Source: an uncultured Sutterella sp. (GTDB lineage Bacteria; Pseudomonadota; Gammaproteobacteria; Burkholderiales; Burkholderiaceae_F). From it: a stretch of DNA of 64,000 bases. The position numbers and the translations under genes were made by a program. Numbering within the stretch: the first letter of the stretch is position 1; every line of letters begins with the position of its first letter. Shown piece by piece: positions 32,372 to 41,694 of the stretch. Location of the stretch: positions 1 to 64,000 of the forward strand of contig CABQGK010000005.1 in NCBI GenBank assembly GCA_902463725.1, given 5' to 3'. The notes beneath the pieces are model-generated. The model was not told the DNA's origin, ran no database searches, and worked only from the letters and a program-made list of their open reading frames with translations.

Positions 32372-33691
32372 ATGCAGAAGAAACTCTCAGAACTCCTCTG
32401 TACCCTTGCCCCCATCCGCGCCAAGATTAATGAGGGGTACTCCGTCAACTCCCTACTACCTCAGGGCTTCGCTCACCTTGAGGCTCAGGATCGCGCTATT
32501 GCTCAGGCGATCCTCTACCGTAGCATTCGACGTACAGGCAGGCTACGGTTTGTGCTCTCGCGCCTCTGTAACCGGCGTCCCACTGCTGCCGTGACCGCGC
32601 TTTTAGAAGTGGCACTCGCCGCGTTAGAACTCGGAAATTTCAAAAGCTATACTGTCGTCGCAGAGGCCGTCAATGCCGCAAAACTCGAGGCGTCCACGCG
32701 CTCTGCCACAGGTTTTGTAAACGCAATACTGCGTAATTTCCTTCGTCAAAGCGAGGAGCTACAAAAACGTGCCGACAATCGTGAGGATTGTCGGCTTAAT
32801 GCACCCGCTTGGTGGATAAAAGTCATACGTCGTGCTCACCCCGAAACAGCCGATCAAATCCTAGCTCTCGCCCAAGAGCCGCCTCCCATGACATTGCGAG
32901 TCAATACTGCTCGCACAACCGTTGCTGCGTTTAGAACGTTACTCGACGAGCAAAAAATCGCCAACCGCGTGGTGGGCGCTGAAGCGATCCAGCTCCTTGA
33001 ACCTAAACCCGTCGATGCGGTTCCGGGGTTTGCAGATGGCCTCTGCTCAGTACAAGATGCGGGCGCACAACTCGCCGCGCATCTTCTACCTGTCAAGGAC
33101 GGTGACCGAGTGCTCGATGCTTGTGCAGCCCCTGGCGGGAAGACAGCTCATCTGCTCGAGCGCTTCCGTCTTGACATGACGGCACTTGAAATTGATACTC
33201 AACGAACGCGACGCATTCATGAGAATCTCGATCGTTTGGGACTCTCCGCACGCGTGCTCACTGCTGACGCCCTAGACATTAATCGCTGGTGGGACGGCAA
33301 GCCGTTTGATGCCATCGTCCTAGATGCCCCTTGCACCGCAAGCGGCGTAGTACGCCGGCAACCTGATACACCGTGGCTGCGCAGAGAAAATGACATTGCA
33401 CTGCTAGCTGCACAGCAGAAAAAACTCCTTGAAGCACTGTGGCCGCTTTTGCGACAGGGCGGGCACCTCCTCTATATCACCTGCTCGATCTTCCCCGAGG
33501 AGGGCTTGGAGCAGATGCGTGCATTCTTGGCTCGCCATAAGGATGCAAGTCTAGTGCCACTCTGCCAAGACAATCACGGTATGATGATACTGTTGCCTCG
33601 TGATGAGCCTCACGAACTAGGCGCGCAGATGCCCTCTGTCAACGATGGCTTCTTCTACACCTTACTCACCAAAGGGACGGCAGTGCATTGA
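32372..33691 (+). CDS. rsmB: 16S rRNA (cytosine967-C5)-methyltransferase RsmB
   Basis: SAM-dependent m5C methyltransferase of helix 31. An NusB-like RNA-binding domain (~residues 1-130) is followed by the catalytic domain: SAM loop DACAAPGGKTAHLLE, DAPCTASGVVRR with the resolving Cys, and the catalytic Cys in ITCSIFPEEG. A perfect ten-base hairpin (32771-32795) lies in the coding sequence near the domain junction. It heads the rsmB-DUF4390-ntrYX-trkAH series common in Betaproteobacteria. Confidence 0.94.
   Translation: MQKKLSELLCTLAPIRAKINEGYSVNSLLPQGFAHLEAQDRAIAQAILYRSIRRTGRLRFVLSRLCNRRPTAAVTALLEVALAALELGNFKSYTVVAEAVNAAKLEASTRSATGFVNAILRNFLRQSEELQKRADNREDCRLNAPAWWIKVIRRAHPETADQILALAQEPPPMTLRVNTARTTVAAFRTLLDEQKIANRVVGAEAIQLLEPKPVDAVPGFADGLCSVQDAGAQLAAHLLPVKDGDRVLDACAAPGGKTAHLLERFRLDMTALEIDTQRTRRIHENLDRLGLSARVLTADALDINRWWDGKPFDAIVLDAPCTASGVVRRQPDTPWLRRENDIALLAAQQKKLLEALWPLLRQGGHLLYITCSIFPEEGLEQMRAFLARHKDASLVPLCQDNHGMMILLPRDEPHELGAQMPSVNDGFFYTLLTKGTAVH
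32771..32795 (+). repeat. Perfect hairpin inside rsmB
   Basis: Ten-base arms GCCGACAATC/GATTGTCGGC around GTGAG, in frame and encoding part of the linker near residues 134-142. No second copy was noticed elsewhere in the window. Confidence 0.6.
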
Positions 33692-33693
33692 CA

Positions 33694-34290
33694 ATGCTTC
33701 AGCGTAGACACTTCCTCAAGCTCAGCGCACTCATGGCACTGAGCGCAACGTATGCGTGGTCAAGCCCTGCATCTGCCTCGGAAGCCACACTCATGCAGGC
33801 TGAAATCACGCTTGATGAGCCTGGACAAAAGCCAGGGCTTTTCTTGAGTGCATCCTATGAATTTGACCTTCCCCATACGCTTTACGAAGCCCTGCATCGA
33901 GGCATTGCGCTTTATTTTGCACACGAATTCACGTTAAGCAAAAACCGTTGGTACTGGTTTGATAAGGCAGTTGTTGACGAAAAATTCTTGCTGCGGGTGG
34001 CCTTTAATCCGCTCACGCAGCGCTACCGTCTTTCCTATAACGGCTTCAGTCAGGACTACGACACGCTCGAGCAAATCATGCCTTATATCAAGTCGGTTCG
34101 ACGGTGGCGTGTGGCCGATATCAGCGCTGTCAAAAATAGCGACTACGAAGCGGCCATCCGTTTCTATCTAGACACCAGTAAATTGCCCAAAGCCATGCAG
34201 GTGACCAATACGAGCTTTGGAGACTGGACAATTGGTAGCTCTTGGTCCAACGTCACCATTCCGTATGACCTCATTGAGGCAGGACGCTAA
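33694..34290 (+). CDS. DUF4390 family exported protein
   Basis: A 198-residue protein of the DUF4390 family, which habitually precedes an NtrY-type kinase in Betaproteobacteria; its function is unknown. The N-terminus MLQRRHFLKLSALMALSATY has a twin-arginine pattern (RRHFLK) and a hydrophobic core ending PASASEA, so export by Tat or Sec is expected. The mature part is beta-rich (RYRLSYNGFSQDYDTLEQ). The ATG at 33694 lies three bases after the rsmB stop; a TTG at 33688 is less likely. Confidence 0.8.
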   Translation: MLQRRHFLKLSALMALSATYAWSSPASASEATLMQAEITLDEPGQKPGLFLSASYEFDLPHTLYEALHRGIALYFAHEFTLSKNRWYWFDKAVVDEKFLLRVAFNPLTQRYRLSYNGFSQDYDTLEQIMPYIKSVRRWRVADISAVKNSDYEAAIRFYLDTSKLPKAMQVTNTSFGDWTIGSSWSNVTIPYDLIEAGR

Positions 34291-34304
34291 GGGACAGACG
34301 AGCT

Positions 34305-36533
34305 ATGCCACGTTGGTTCAGATACAGTTCAATCGTCGGCATCACGTTCGGGCTTATTGCGTTCGGCGGCCTCGTGATCTCCAGTGCTGGAAATCGTCTA
34401 TATGACAAGTACTTCCCCGCACTACTCATCATCAATGGTCTTATTGCTGTCTCACTCTTTGCCACGGTGACTTTTATGGTCATTCGGCTCGGACGCTCCT
34501 ACGTACAGAAGCGTTTCGGTGCTCGCATGACAGCCCGCATTACGCTCATTACCGGGGTCATCGCAGTCGTTCCAACAATCGTCATTTATTTTGTTTCTCA
34601 TGCCTACATCAACCGATCTATCGACTCTTGGTTCGACGTACGCGTGGAAACAGCACTAGATTCTGGGGTGGCCATCACCCGCAACATCCTCACGCAGCTT
34701 CAACACAACGCTGAGGATGACGCCAAAAAACTCGCTGAGTCATTGGCTACGACCCCGCCATCCCAAATCATGCAAGACCTCATGAAGCACTTGGCCAATC
34801 AGCCTCGCACAGAAGCGTTGGTTGTCACCAACACTGGGGTCGCCATCGCTGCAACAGGTAGCAAAATCAATGTGCTCATCCCTGACATGCCTAACGCTTT
34901 TCAGCTACAAAGTGCGGCAACGTCAGGGCAATACAGTGTCATCGACGGTGACGCATTTGAACCGCAAAGCAAAACTAATGAGCTCAGAATCCGTGTCATC
35001 GTTCCGATCCCCGCCCTACATACCGCAAGTGTCAGCACAAACGAAGTGCGCTTTTCCATACTGATGCCAGCACAGCAGGAAAAGCAGACTCTCTTTTTGC
35101 AAATTACACAGCCCGTCCCTGAGAGCATCTCAAAAAAGGCGGCAGAATTGGTCGATGGCTACCGAGAGTATCAAGAACTTGCGCTGAGCAAAGAAAGCCT
35201 ACGGACCATTTATGGACTCACCCTCACGTTAGCCCTGCTGCTCGCGGTCTTCACTAGCATTGTCGCCGCACTCAGTTTCGGTCGTCGCGCGGCGGCGCCT
35301 TTGCTACAACTCGCTGAAGGCACCAAGAGCGTTAGCGCAGGTAAATATGAGCTCATCAAGGAGTTCCCTGCTGGCGACGAGATCAACGAACTCACGCAAT
35401 CCTTTAATGCCATGATCAAAGAGGTAAGTGAGACTCGTCACAGCCTAGAACTACAACGCAAAAATGCCCAATTAGCTCAGGAGTTTCTAGAGCGCGTACT
35501 CAACAACATCTCCTCTGGGGTCGTCGTACTCGATGCGGGCTTTACTGTAGTCACGATCAATCCCTCGGCACGGCAAATCTTAGGAGACTCGGTCATCAGC
35601 ACAGGAGTCACCCTTCGCTCGAGTTTTCCAAATTTGGCGGAGACCATTGAGCGCGAACGCTCTCAAGCTACAAGCGATGATGCCTTCAGCTTCGAGTACA
35701 AGTTCGTGAGTGAACACAAGACCGTACATCTCTATTTGCGCGGCTCCCCTATCAATGTTGGTCTACACGAAGGGCTCGTTTTAGTCTTCGACGACATCAC
35801 GCAACTTGTGCTCGCACAACGCGCCACTGCTTGGGGTGAAGTTGCTCGAAGACTCGCGCACGAGATCAAGAATCCGCTGACGCCTATCCGTCTTTCTGCG
35901 GAACGGCTGGAATTCAAACTGGAAAACCGCCTGACCGATGAGAAGGATCTCGCGCTCTTGCATAAGACAATCTCCACAATCGTCACGCAAGTTGACGCAC
36001 TCAAACAGATGGTTAACGATTTCCGTGACTATGCGCGCCTTCCCTCTGCAGCACTCAACCCTGTTGACCTTAATGATTTTCTAAAAGAAGCGATCTCGCT
36101 TTACCACGACGCAGGGATCGATGTAAAACTTGATCTTGCTCCCAACCTGCCACCGATCATGGCAGACGCGGCTCAACTACACCAGGTAGTGCACAATCTC
36201 GTGAGCAACAGCGTCGAAGCGGCAAGCGAGGGGCGAAAAGCAGAGATCACTATTCGCACACAGGGACTTACCTCTCCCAAACAGAATAATGCTTCCTATG
36301 CTGTTAAACTGTCGGTTGAAGATAATGGCAATGGGTTTGAGGATGCCATCCTACAGGCCGCATTTGAGCCCTACGTCACAACAAAACCAACTGGCACCGG
36401 CCTCGGGTTGCCCATGGTCAAAAAGATCTTGGACGAACATGGTGCTACGATCGCCCTCAAAAACCGCCGAGACCCCAAATCTCAGGCTGTGACAGGCGCC
36501 TTAGTCGAAATGGTTTTCCGTGTAGCTCGGTAG
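34305..36533 (+). CDS. ntrY: NtrY-type membrane sensor histidine kinase
   Basis: A 742-residue sensor kinase. There are three N-terminal membrane helices (about residues 6-28, 36-60 and 74-98), a periplasmic region of roughly 200 residues and a fourth helix (~305-330). HAMP, PAS (~390-500), HisKA with His519 in RRLAHEIKNPLTP, and HATPase_c with the GTGLGL motif follow. The signal is unknown; NtrY proteins are linked to nitrogen or redox sensing. The partner regulator begins 44 bases downstream, and trkA/trkH follow. Confidence 0.9.
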   Translation: MPRWFRYSSIVGITFGLIAFGGLVISSAGNRLYDKYFPALLIINGLIAVSLFATVTFMVIRLGRSYVQKRFGARMTARITLITGVIAVVPTIVIYFVSHAYINRSIDSWFDVRVETALDSGVAITRNILTQLQHNAEDDAKKLAESLATTPPSQIMQDLMKHLANQPRTEALVVTNTGVAIAATGSKINVLIPDMPNAFQLQSAATSGQYSVIDGDAFEPQSKTNELRIRVIVPIPALHTASVSTNEVRFSILMPAQQEKQTLFLQITQPVPESISKKAAELVDGYREYQELALSKESLRTIYGLTLTLALLLAVFTSIVAALSFGRRAAAPLLQLAEGTKSVSAGKYELIKEFPAGDEINELTQSFNAMIKEVSETRHSLELQRKNAQLAQEFLERVLNNISSGVVVLDAGFTVVTINPSARQILGDSVISTGVTLRSSFPNLAETIERERSQATSDDAFSFEYKFVSEHKTVHLYLRGSPINVGLHEGLVLVFDDITQLVLAQRATAWGEVARRLAHEIKNPLTPIRLSAERLEFKLENRLTDEKDLALLHKTISTIVTQVDALKQMVNDFRDYARLPSAALNPVDLNDFLKEAISLYHDAGIDVKLDLAPNLPPIMADAAQLHQVVHNLVSNSVEAASEGRKAEITIRTQGLTSPKQNNASYAVKLSVEDNGNGFEDAILQAAFEPYVTTKPTGTGLGLPMVKKILDEHGATIALKNRRDPKSQAVTGALVEMVFRVAR

Positions 36534-36577
36534 AGCCCAGAACCGATTACCGCTAATTTTTCTTCTGGAATTTGCAA

Positions 36578-37387
36578 ATGACCCACGTCTTGGTAGTTGA
36601 TGATGAACTCGGCATACGCTCTCTACTGTCGGAGATTCTGACCGAAGAAGGCTACGCTGTCACGACCGCAGAAAATGGCGCAGAGGCACAACGTCTTGTG
36701 CGAGCGGAGAAGTTCGACCTGATTCTGCTCGACATTTGGATGCCAGATATTGACGGGGTCAGCTTGCTTAAAGAATGGGTTTCAGGCAAAGTCATCGACT
36801 CCCCGGTCGTTATGATGTCGGGCCATGGCACGATCGACACCGCCATGGAAGCCACACGACACGGCGCCATGGACTTTTTGGAAAAACCCATCTCTTTGAA
36901 ACGACTACTGTCGACCTGCGACCGCGTCATCACCGAATGGAAAGAGCAGGGGCGAGACAGCTACGTCTCCCTAGCAATTGGGACAACTGGGGAAATCACC
37001 CGTAAGCGTATTTTCCATCGGACGCCTTGCACTAACTGCTACCTCCTTGAGGAAGTCCCGAGCGGGACTCGGCGAGTAGGTCAATCTGAATCCTTTACAC
37101 CGTTACCGATTATCGAAGTGCGCCGTCTCGGTCTCGTACTTGACTTCAACCGCAGCTTCCGAGAAATGCGCGAAGACTTTGAACGCGCCTACCTAACGCG
37201 CATGCTATACGCCTGCCAAGGTAGTGTCGCCGAACTCGCACAACACGCACAAATGGAGCGCACTCACCTCTATCGAAAACTAAAATCCCTTGGTATCGAT
37301 ACGGTAGAGTTCACCAAACAAGACCTCACAGAGGATTCGTTGCCTGTCTATGGTCTGCCAACCGAAGCAGACTACATGCAACATTGA
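36578..37387 (+). CDS. NtrX-like response regulator lacking the AAA+ domain
   Basis: A receiver domain (~residues 1-120) has the phosphoacceptor Asp52 in LLDIWMPD and the switch Lys in LEKPISL. A linker of ~85 residues with a CTNC pair follows, then a C-terminal Fis-type helix-turn-helix (GSVAELAQHAQMERTHLYRKL). Classical NtrX has a ~240-residue sigma-54-interacting AAA+ domain between receiver and DNA-binding domain. No Walker A or GAFTGA motif is present here, and the protein is only 269 residues. It should bind DNA but not activate sigma-54 promoters directly. The ATG at 36578 follows TGGAATTTG. Confidence 0.85.
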   Translation: MTHVLVVDDELGIRSLLSEILTEEGYAVTTAENGAEAQRLVRAEKFDLILLDIWMPDIDGVSLLKEWVSGKVIDSPVVMMSGHGTIDTAMEATRHGAMDFLEKPISLKRLLSTCDRVITEWKEQGRDSYVSLAIGTTGEITRKRIFHRTPCTNCYLLEEVPSGTRRVGQSESFTPLPIIEVRRLGLVLDFNRSFREMREDFERAYLTRMLYACQGSVAELAQHAQMERTHLYRKLKSLGIDTVEFTKQDLTEDSLPVYGLPTEADYMQH

Positions 37388-37406
37388 TCCCCTGAGGTAG
37401 CGCAAC

Positions 37407-38804
37407 ATGAAGATCCTCATCGTCGGAGCAGGCCGAATCGGTAGCTCCATTGCCGAAAGTCTTGTTTCAGAGGCAAACGACATTACTATCGTCGATACCA
37501 ACCCAGAGCACATCGCCTATCTGCAAAGCCGATTTGACCTGCGTGGCATCGTCGGTAATGCCACGAGTCCGCAAGTGCTCACCGACGCTGGCGCCGCTGA
37601 CACAGACATGCTTATTTCTGTCACCTCCAGCGATGAGACGAATTTGGTGGTGACGCTTCTTTGCGCTCAGATGTTCAATATTCCCACCCGTATTGCACGC
37701 GTGAGAAACAATGAGCTTCGGAGCTATCCTCGTATTCTCGGCGAAGAGGGATTCGAAGCCACATCCATCATTTGGCCAGAGCTAACTGTTGTTAACTACC
37801 TTGCCAAACTCATTAGCTTTCCTGAAGCCCTTCAAGTACAAGAGTTTGGTGAAGGCTTGGCAAGCTTACTCGCTGTCAGAACCAAGGCTGGCTCTCCACT
37901 TGTTGGTAGACCCGTACGGGAACTATTTACACACCTTCCCAAAGTCCCAGCGCGCGTTATTGCACTCTTTCGTCGTAACCGCCGTCTCGAACTCAATGCC
38001 TCAACAGTCATTGAGGCCAATGATGAAGTGATCTGCCTCTGCGACAGTGATCATGCTCGCCAAGTGATGGCAGAATTCCGTCACCGTGAGCCTGCTGTCA
38101 AGAACATCATCATGGCGGGGAAACCCAACATGACGTATCAACTCGCTAAGTTGCTACTGAAAAGTGACCGCCACTACAACATCCGTATTCTTGAAGAAAG
38201 CAAAGAGAGTGCAAAGCGCCTCTCACGTAAACTTGGGGATTTTGCGGTTATCATCGAGGGCGACTTTACGAGTGAAGATGCCCTCGAGTCGAGCGGCATA
38301 TCCACATGTGATCTTTTCCTCTCACTCACCGATGATGACGAAAACAACATCATGGGTGCCTTACTTGCAAAAAAGCTTGGTGCAGCTCGCACGATTGCAC
38401 TCGTTAACCGCAAAGCCTATAGCGATCTCATGCAAGGAGATCAGATCGACATCACCGTCTCGACGACCACTGCAGCACTCGGTGAACTCATCCGTCACGT
38501 TCGACGTGGCGACGTCGTCAGTGCCTTTAGTCTTCGGCGAGGAGCTGCCGAAGCGCTAGAAATCATTGCACACGGTGACCGCCACAGCTCCAAAGTGGTG
38601 GGACGTCGAATTGGAGACATCCCTCTACCTGAAGGTTGCAACATTGGCGCCATCATCCGCATGAGTACTGACAAACCGCAAGTACTCATGGGGGAAAAAG
38701 ACACGGTCATTGAAGCCGAAGACCATGTCATCATCTTCGTTGCTTCCAAGCGCCTACTGCCCAAGATCGAGCGTCTCTTTACCGTAGACGTTGGCTTCTT
38801 CTGA
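37407..38804 (+). CDS. trkA: Trk potassium uptake regulatory protein TrkA
   Basis: Cytosolic NAD(H)-binding gate of the Trk K+ channel. There are two RCK units: the first starts MKILIVGAGRIGSSIAESL and ends with a TrkA_C domain near residue 230, and the second starts IIMAGKPNMTYQLAK. In the second the dinucleotide loop is GKPNMT rather than GxGxxG, as is usual for TrkA. 465 residues is normal. The start follows GAGGTAG and the gene is 19 bases after the response regulator. trkH follows. Confidence 0.94.
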   Translation: MKILIVGAGRIGSSIAESLVSEANDITIVDTNPEHIAYLQSRFDLRGIVGNATSPQVLTDAGAADTDMLISVTSSDETNLVVTLLCAQMFNIPTRIARVRNNELRSYPRILGEEGFEATSIIWPELTVVNYLAKLISFPEALQVQEFGEGLASLLAVRTKAGSPLVGRPVRELFTHLPKVPARVIALFRRNRRLELNASTVIEANDEVICLCDSDHARQVMAEFRHREPAVKNIIMAGKPNMTYQLAKLLLKSDRHYNIRILEESKESAKRLSRKLGDFAVIIEGDFTSEDALESSGISTCDLFLSLTDDDENNIMGALLAKKLGAARTIALVNRKAYSDLMQGDQIDITVSTTTAALGELIRHVRRGDVVSAFSLRRGAAEALEIIAHGDRHSSKVVGRRIGDIPLPEGCNIGAIIRMSTDKPQVLMGEKDTVIEAEDHVIIFVASKRLLPKIERLFTVDVGFF

Positions 38805-38826
38805 GTCCTCAAGGAGTCGCGTCACC

Positions 38827-40299
38827 ATGCTCAATACCATGCGCTACCTGATTCTGCCAGTGCTAAATGCCGCTGGCCCTGTTTTCATGTGGTTTGCAGG
38901 CATGATGCTCGTGCCACTTGGCGTGGCAATAGCCTACGATCCCGACGTCGTGCAGAGTTTTGTCGTAAGCACTCTGATTACGTTCCTGATCGGGCTCTTT
39001 CTCACGCTCTCGACGCGAGCACAGCGTCGAGAACTGACTGCACGGCACGGATTTCTTCTTGTGACGCTCATTTGGACTTGCGTTCCGCTTCTGTCAACCA
39101 TTCCCTTTCTCATCGTCATGCCTTCGATGTCATTTTCGCAGCTCTACTTCGAGATGATGTCCTGCCTGACCACGACGGGGGCAACGGTCATGACAGGGCT
39201 AGACCACCTGCCGCTTTCATTAAATGGCTGGCGCTGTTTTCTTTCTTGGCTTGGTGGCATGGGCTTGATCGTTCTGTCTGTGGCCATTCTCCCGCTGTTA
39301 GGCATCGGTGGCGCACAAGTCATCAAAGCAGAAACCAGCGGTCCCCTTAAAGAGCAAAAGCTTACGCCGCGTATCGCAGATACCGCCAAAGCGCTATGGA
39401 TGATTTATTTTGGGATCTCAGTTGCTTGCGCTATTGCCTACCATATGAGTGGCATGGAGTGGAGTGATGCCATCATGCATATGATGACCACCGTGAGTCT
39501 CTCTGGTATTTCCACGCACGACAGCAGCTATGCTTTTTTCAACTCCGCCCGCGTGGACTATGTAGCGGTTTTCTTTATGGCGCTATGTGGGTTCAACTTC
39601 TCGCTACATTTTTTGGCATGGAATCGCCGTAATATTTTCCTTTATTTCAAGGATCCTGAAGCCCTCACTTGGATTCTGATGCTGATCCTGCTTTGTGTCA
39701 TTACCTTCGTTGTTCTCTGGCAGCAAAGCGTCTACAGTAATTGGGAAGATAATTTGCGCTTTGCTCTTTTTTCGGTCGTCAGTGTTGCCTCAACCACTGG
39801 GTTTTCCGATACCGATTACTCCAGTTGGCCACTCGGCCTACCTGTACTGATACTGATCGCCTCCGCCTACTCCACCTGTGGAGGCTCCACGGGTGGCGGG
39901 ATCAAAGCGCTACGCCTGCTGATTTTGGCTCGAACGCTCAAGCGAGAGTTAATGCTACTGCTCTACCCTAAAGCCTCGGTACCGCTTCGAGTTGGGCAAA
40001 CAATCATCGATAACAAGATTAGCTTCGCAGTGCTTGTTTACGTGATGGTCTGGATCCTAACGGCCATTGTTGGCATGATCCTTCTTCTCATTTCTGGGCT
40101 CGATACGACAGAAGCCCTGAGTGCTCCCCTTGCTATGCTCTCCAACCTTGGGCCTGGCTTAGGCAATGTAGGACCTATTGGTAACTTCTCCTACCTCTCC
40201 GATACACAACTCTGGATCTGCTCCTTTTTGATGTTAATCGGACGTCTAGAAATCTTTACGGTGTTTGTGCTCTTTACAAAAAATTTCTGGCGCATCTGA
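38827..40299 (+). CDS. trkH: Trk potassium uptake channel protein TrkH
   Basis: Inner-membrane K+ channel of the SKT family with four pore repeats. The selectivity-filter loops are visible as LTTTGATVMTG, VSLSGIST, ASTTGFSDTDY and LGPGLGNVGP. The ATG at 38827 has AAGGAG 12 bases upstream. It directly follows trkA, so the channel and its gate are co-expressed, probably under the same promoter as the two-component pair. Confidence 0.94.
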   Translation: MLNTMRYLILPVLNAAGPVFMWFAGMMLVPLGVAIAYDPDVVQSFVVSTLITFLIGLFLTLSTRAQRRELTARHGFLLVTLIWTCVPLLSTIPFLIVMPSMSFSQLYFEMMSCLTTTGATVMTGLDHLPLSLNGWRCFLSWLGGMGLIVLSVAILPLLGIGGAQVIKAETSGPLKEQKLTPRIADTAKALWMIYFGISVACAIAYHMSGMEWSDAIMHMMTTVSLSGISTHDSSYAFFNSARVDYVAVFFMALCGFNFSLHFLAWNRRNIFLYFKDPEALTWILMLILLCVITFVVLWQQSVYSNWEDNLRFALFSVVSVASTTGFSDTDYSSWPLGLPVLILIASAYSTCGGSTGGGIKALRLLILARTLKRELMLLLYPKASVPLRVGQTIIDNKISFAVLVYVMVWILTAIVGMILLLISGLDTTEALSAPLAMLSNLGPGLGNVGPIGNFSYLSDTQLWICSFLMLIGRLEIFTVFVLFTKNFWRI

Positions 40300-40324
40300 T
40301 CTATTTCTGTATAGGAGAACCGAA

Positions 40325-40705
40325 TTAAGCAGGCTCCCACATGATAGGCTCTTCTTTTTTGATCGCACGCCGCATCATGTTCTGTAGCGGGACAATGCGC
40401 TGATAGAAATTGATTCGCTCACGAGTTTCCTTCTTTTGCTCCTCCTCTTTTTCACGCAAAGTGAGCTCTTCATCGTAGGTGCACTCACGAAACTTACGTT
40501 CTCGTTCTGCTTCCATCTCTGCAATACGAGCCTTATCACGTTGCTCAGCCTCATCAAGTAACGCAAGCAACTGTGGTAGGTCTTCTGGCGCGAACGCACC
40601 CGTTGACTTCCATGGACGATCGAGCGTCTTGAATATCTGTTTTACCGTCTCCTCAAACATGAGGAAAGGCCCCGTTTCTCGGCATGAAAACACGATAAGC
40701 GCCAT
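40325..40705 (-). CDS. DUF1840 domain protein
   Basis: A 126-residue protein. MALIVFSCRETGPFLMFEET and the PEDLPQLLALLDEA stretch match DUF1840, a small Betaproteobacterial family of unknown function. The middle is a strongly charged coiled-coil segment (AEMEAERERKFRE...EKEEEQKKETRE), and the C-terminus (IVPLQNMMRRAIKKEEPIMW) is family-like. The ATG at 40705 follows GTAGGAGATG. It is convergent with trkH. Confidence 0.75.
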   Translation of the reverse strand: MALIVFSCRETGPFLMFEETVKQIFKTLDRPWKSTGAFAPEDLPQLLALLDEAEQRDKARIAEMEAERERKFRECTYDEELTLREKEEEQKKETRERINFYQRIVPLQNMMRRAIKKEEPIMWEPA

Positions 40706-40863
40706 AAATCCATCTCCTACGACATACATACCACGGCGTCGTTGCCTTGCAACAAACGCAACAGCAAGACAATCAGTTTGCTCTTTCGGTTGATCATATC
40801 ATCAGAGGTGAGCTCGTATACAATGGTGGCACTCGATGAACCCGACAAAACGCGTGTACACCC

Positions 40864-41640
40864 ATGGCCAACTCCTCTCTTGAACGCCCACTCTCTGATG
40901 ACGAATTCGTCGAACTCGGCGAGTTGCTCGCATCCTTTCCCGAGGCCTATGATCCTGTGGAAGCAGACTATCTTGACGGTTTTCTCACCGCGCTACTTTG
41001 TCTGCCACAAGAGCCAGCGCCTGCTGAATGGATGCCATTTCTCTTCGACCGAAACGGGCAACATGGGGCAGCACTCACCGATGAAGATGCGCAGGATCGG
41101 CTTGAAGAACTCATCTACCGCCGATACCGACAAATCGACCGCACGCTGGCTCGCGCTCAGCCATTGGATCCCATCATCTACGAGATCGAGGATGAAAAGG
41201 GGCGTCCCGTGCGCGGCTACGACAGCATTGCAGCAGTCATTCCTTTTTCACTTGGTTTCCTTGAAGTCATCGATCGTTGGACAGGATTAAAAGACTCTGA
41301 CGATCCGACCATCAGTAGTGCTTTGCTAGGTATTCTTCGGCACTTACCCGATGAAATAGCTGGAGATATTGCTGAAATCAAAGAAGAGCTCGAACTTGAA
41401 AGCCCACTAGAAAATCTTGATCAAGCACTCGAAGATATCGCAATGAGCGTAGCGGAAATCACCTCCGTCACGCGAGGCTTCCCCGTCGCTGAGTCAGCTG
41501 AGAAGAAGGCTCAACATGGTGCACGAAACCACAAGAACACGACCGAAGGAAGACACGCAGAGAGGCGCCGTACAAGCGCTTCTCGAAAGGGCCACGCTCG
41601 CATGGGGCGCCACGTCCATACTGGCCACAGAAAAAACTAA
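40864..41640 (+). CDS. YecA/UPF0149 family protein with a basic tail
   Basis: The first ~200 residues match the YecA/UPF0149 family (DDEFVELGELLASFPEA, EADYLDGFLTALLCLP). This family often carries a C-terminal SEC-C zinc motif. Here the last ~50 residues are instead a Lys/Arg/His-rich tail (RHAERRRTSASRKGHARMGR) that looks suited to nucleic-acid binding. The function of the family is not established. A terminator-like hairpin follows. Confidence 0.75.
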   Translation: MANSSLERPLSDDEFVELGELLASFPEAYDPVEADYLDGFLTALLCLPQEPAPAEWMPFLFDRNGQHGAALTDEDAQDRLEELIYRRYRQIDRTLARAQPLDPIIYEIEDEKGRPVRGYDSIAAVIPFSLGFLEVIDRWTGLKDSDDPTISSALLGILRHLPDEIAGDIAEIKEELELESPLENLDQALEDIAMSVAEITSVTRGFPVAESAEKKAQHGARNHKNTTEGRHAERRRTSASRKGHARMGRHVHTGHRKN

Positions 41641-41653
41641 TGCCCCCAAACGA

Positions 41654-41674
41654 TATCTTTTTCACAAAAAGATA
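41654..41674. terminator. Bidirectional stem-loop between yecA-like gene and ampG
   Basis: Nine-base arms TATCTTTTT/AAAAAGATA around CAC, between convergent stops at 41640 and 41695. The A/T arms give a T-run in either direction only inside the stem, so termination strength is uncertain. Confidence 0.5.
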
Positions 41675-41694
41675 GACTAACGCCATTGTGCTAT

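Noticed and set aside
40742..41290. 182-codon open frame overlapping the YecA-like gene in another frame
   Set aside because: Low-complexity translation with no motif; the YecA-like frame has clear family blocks.
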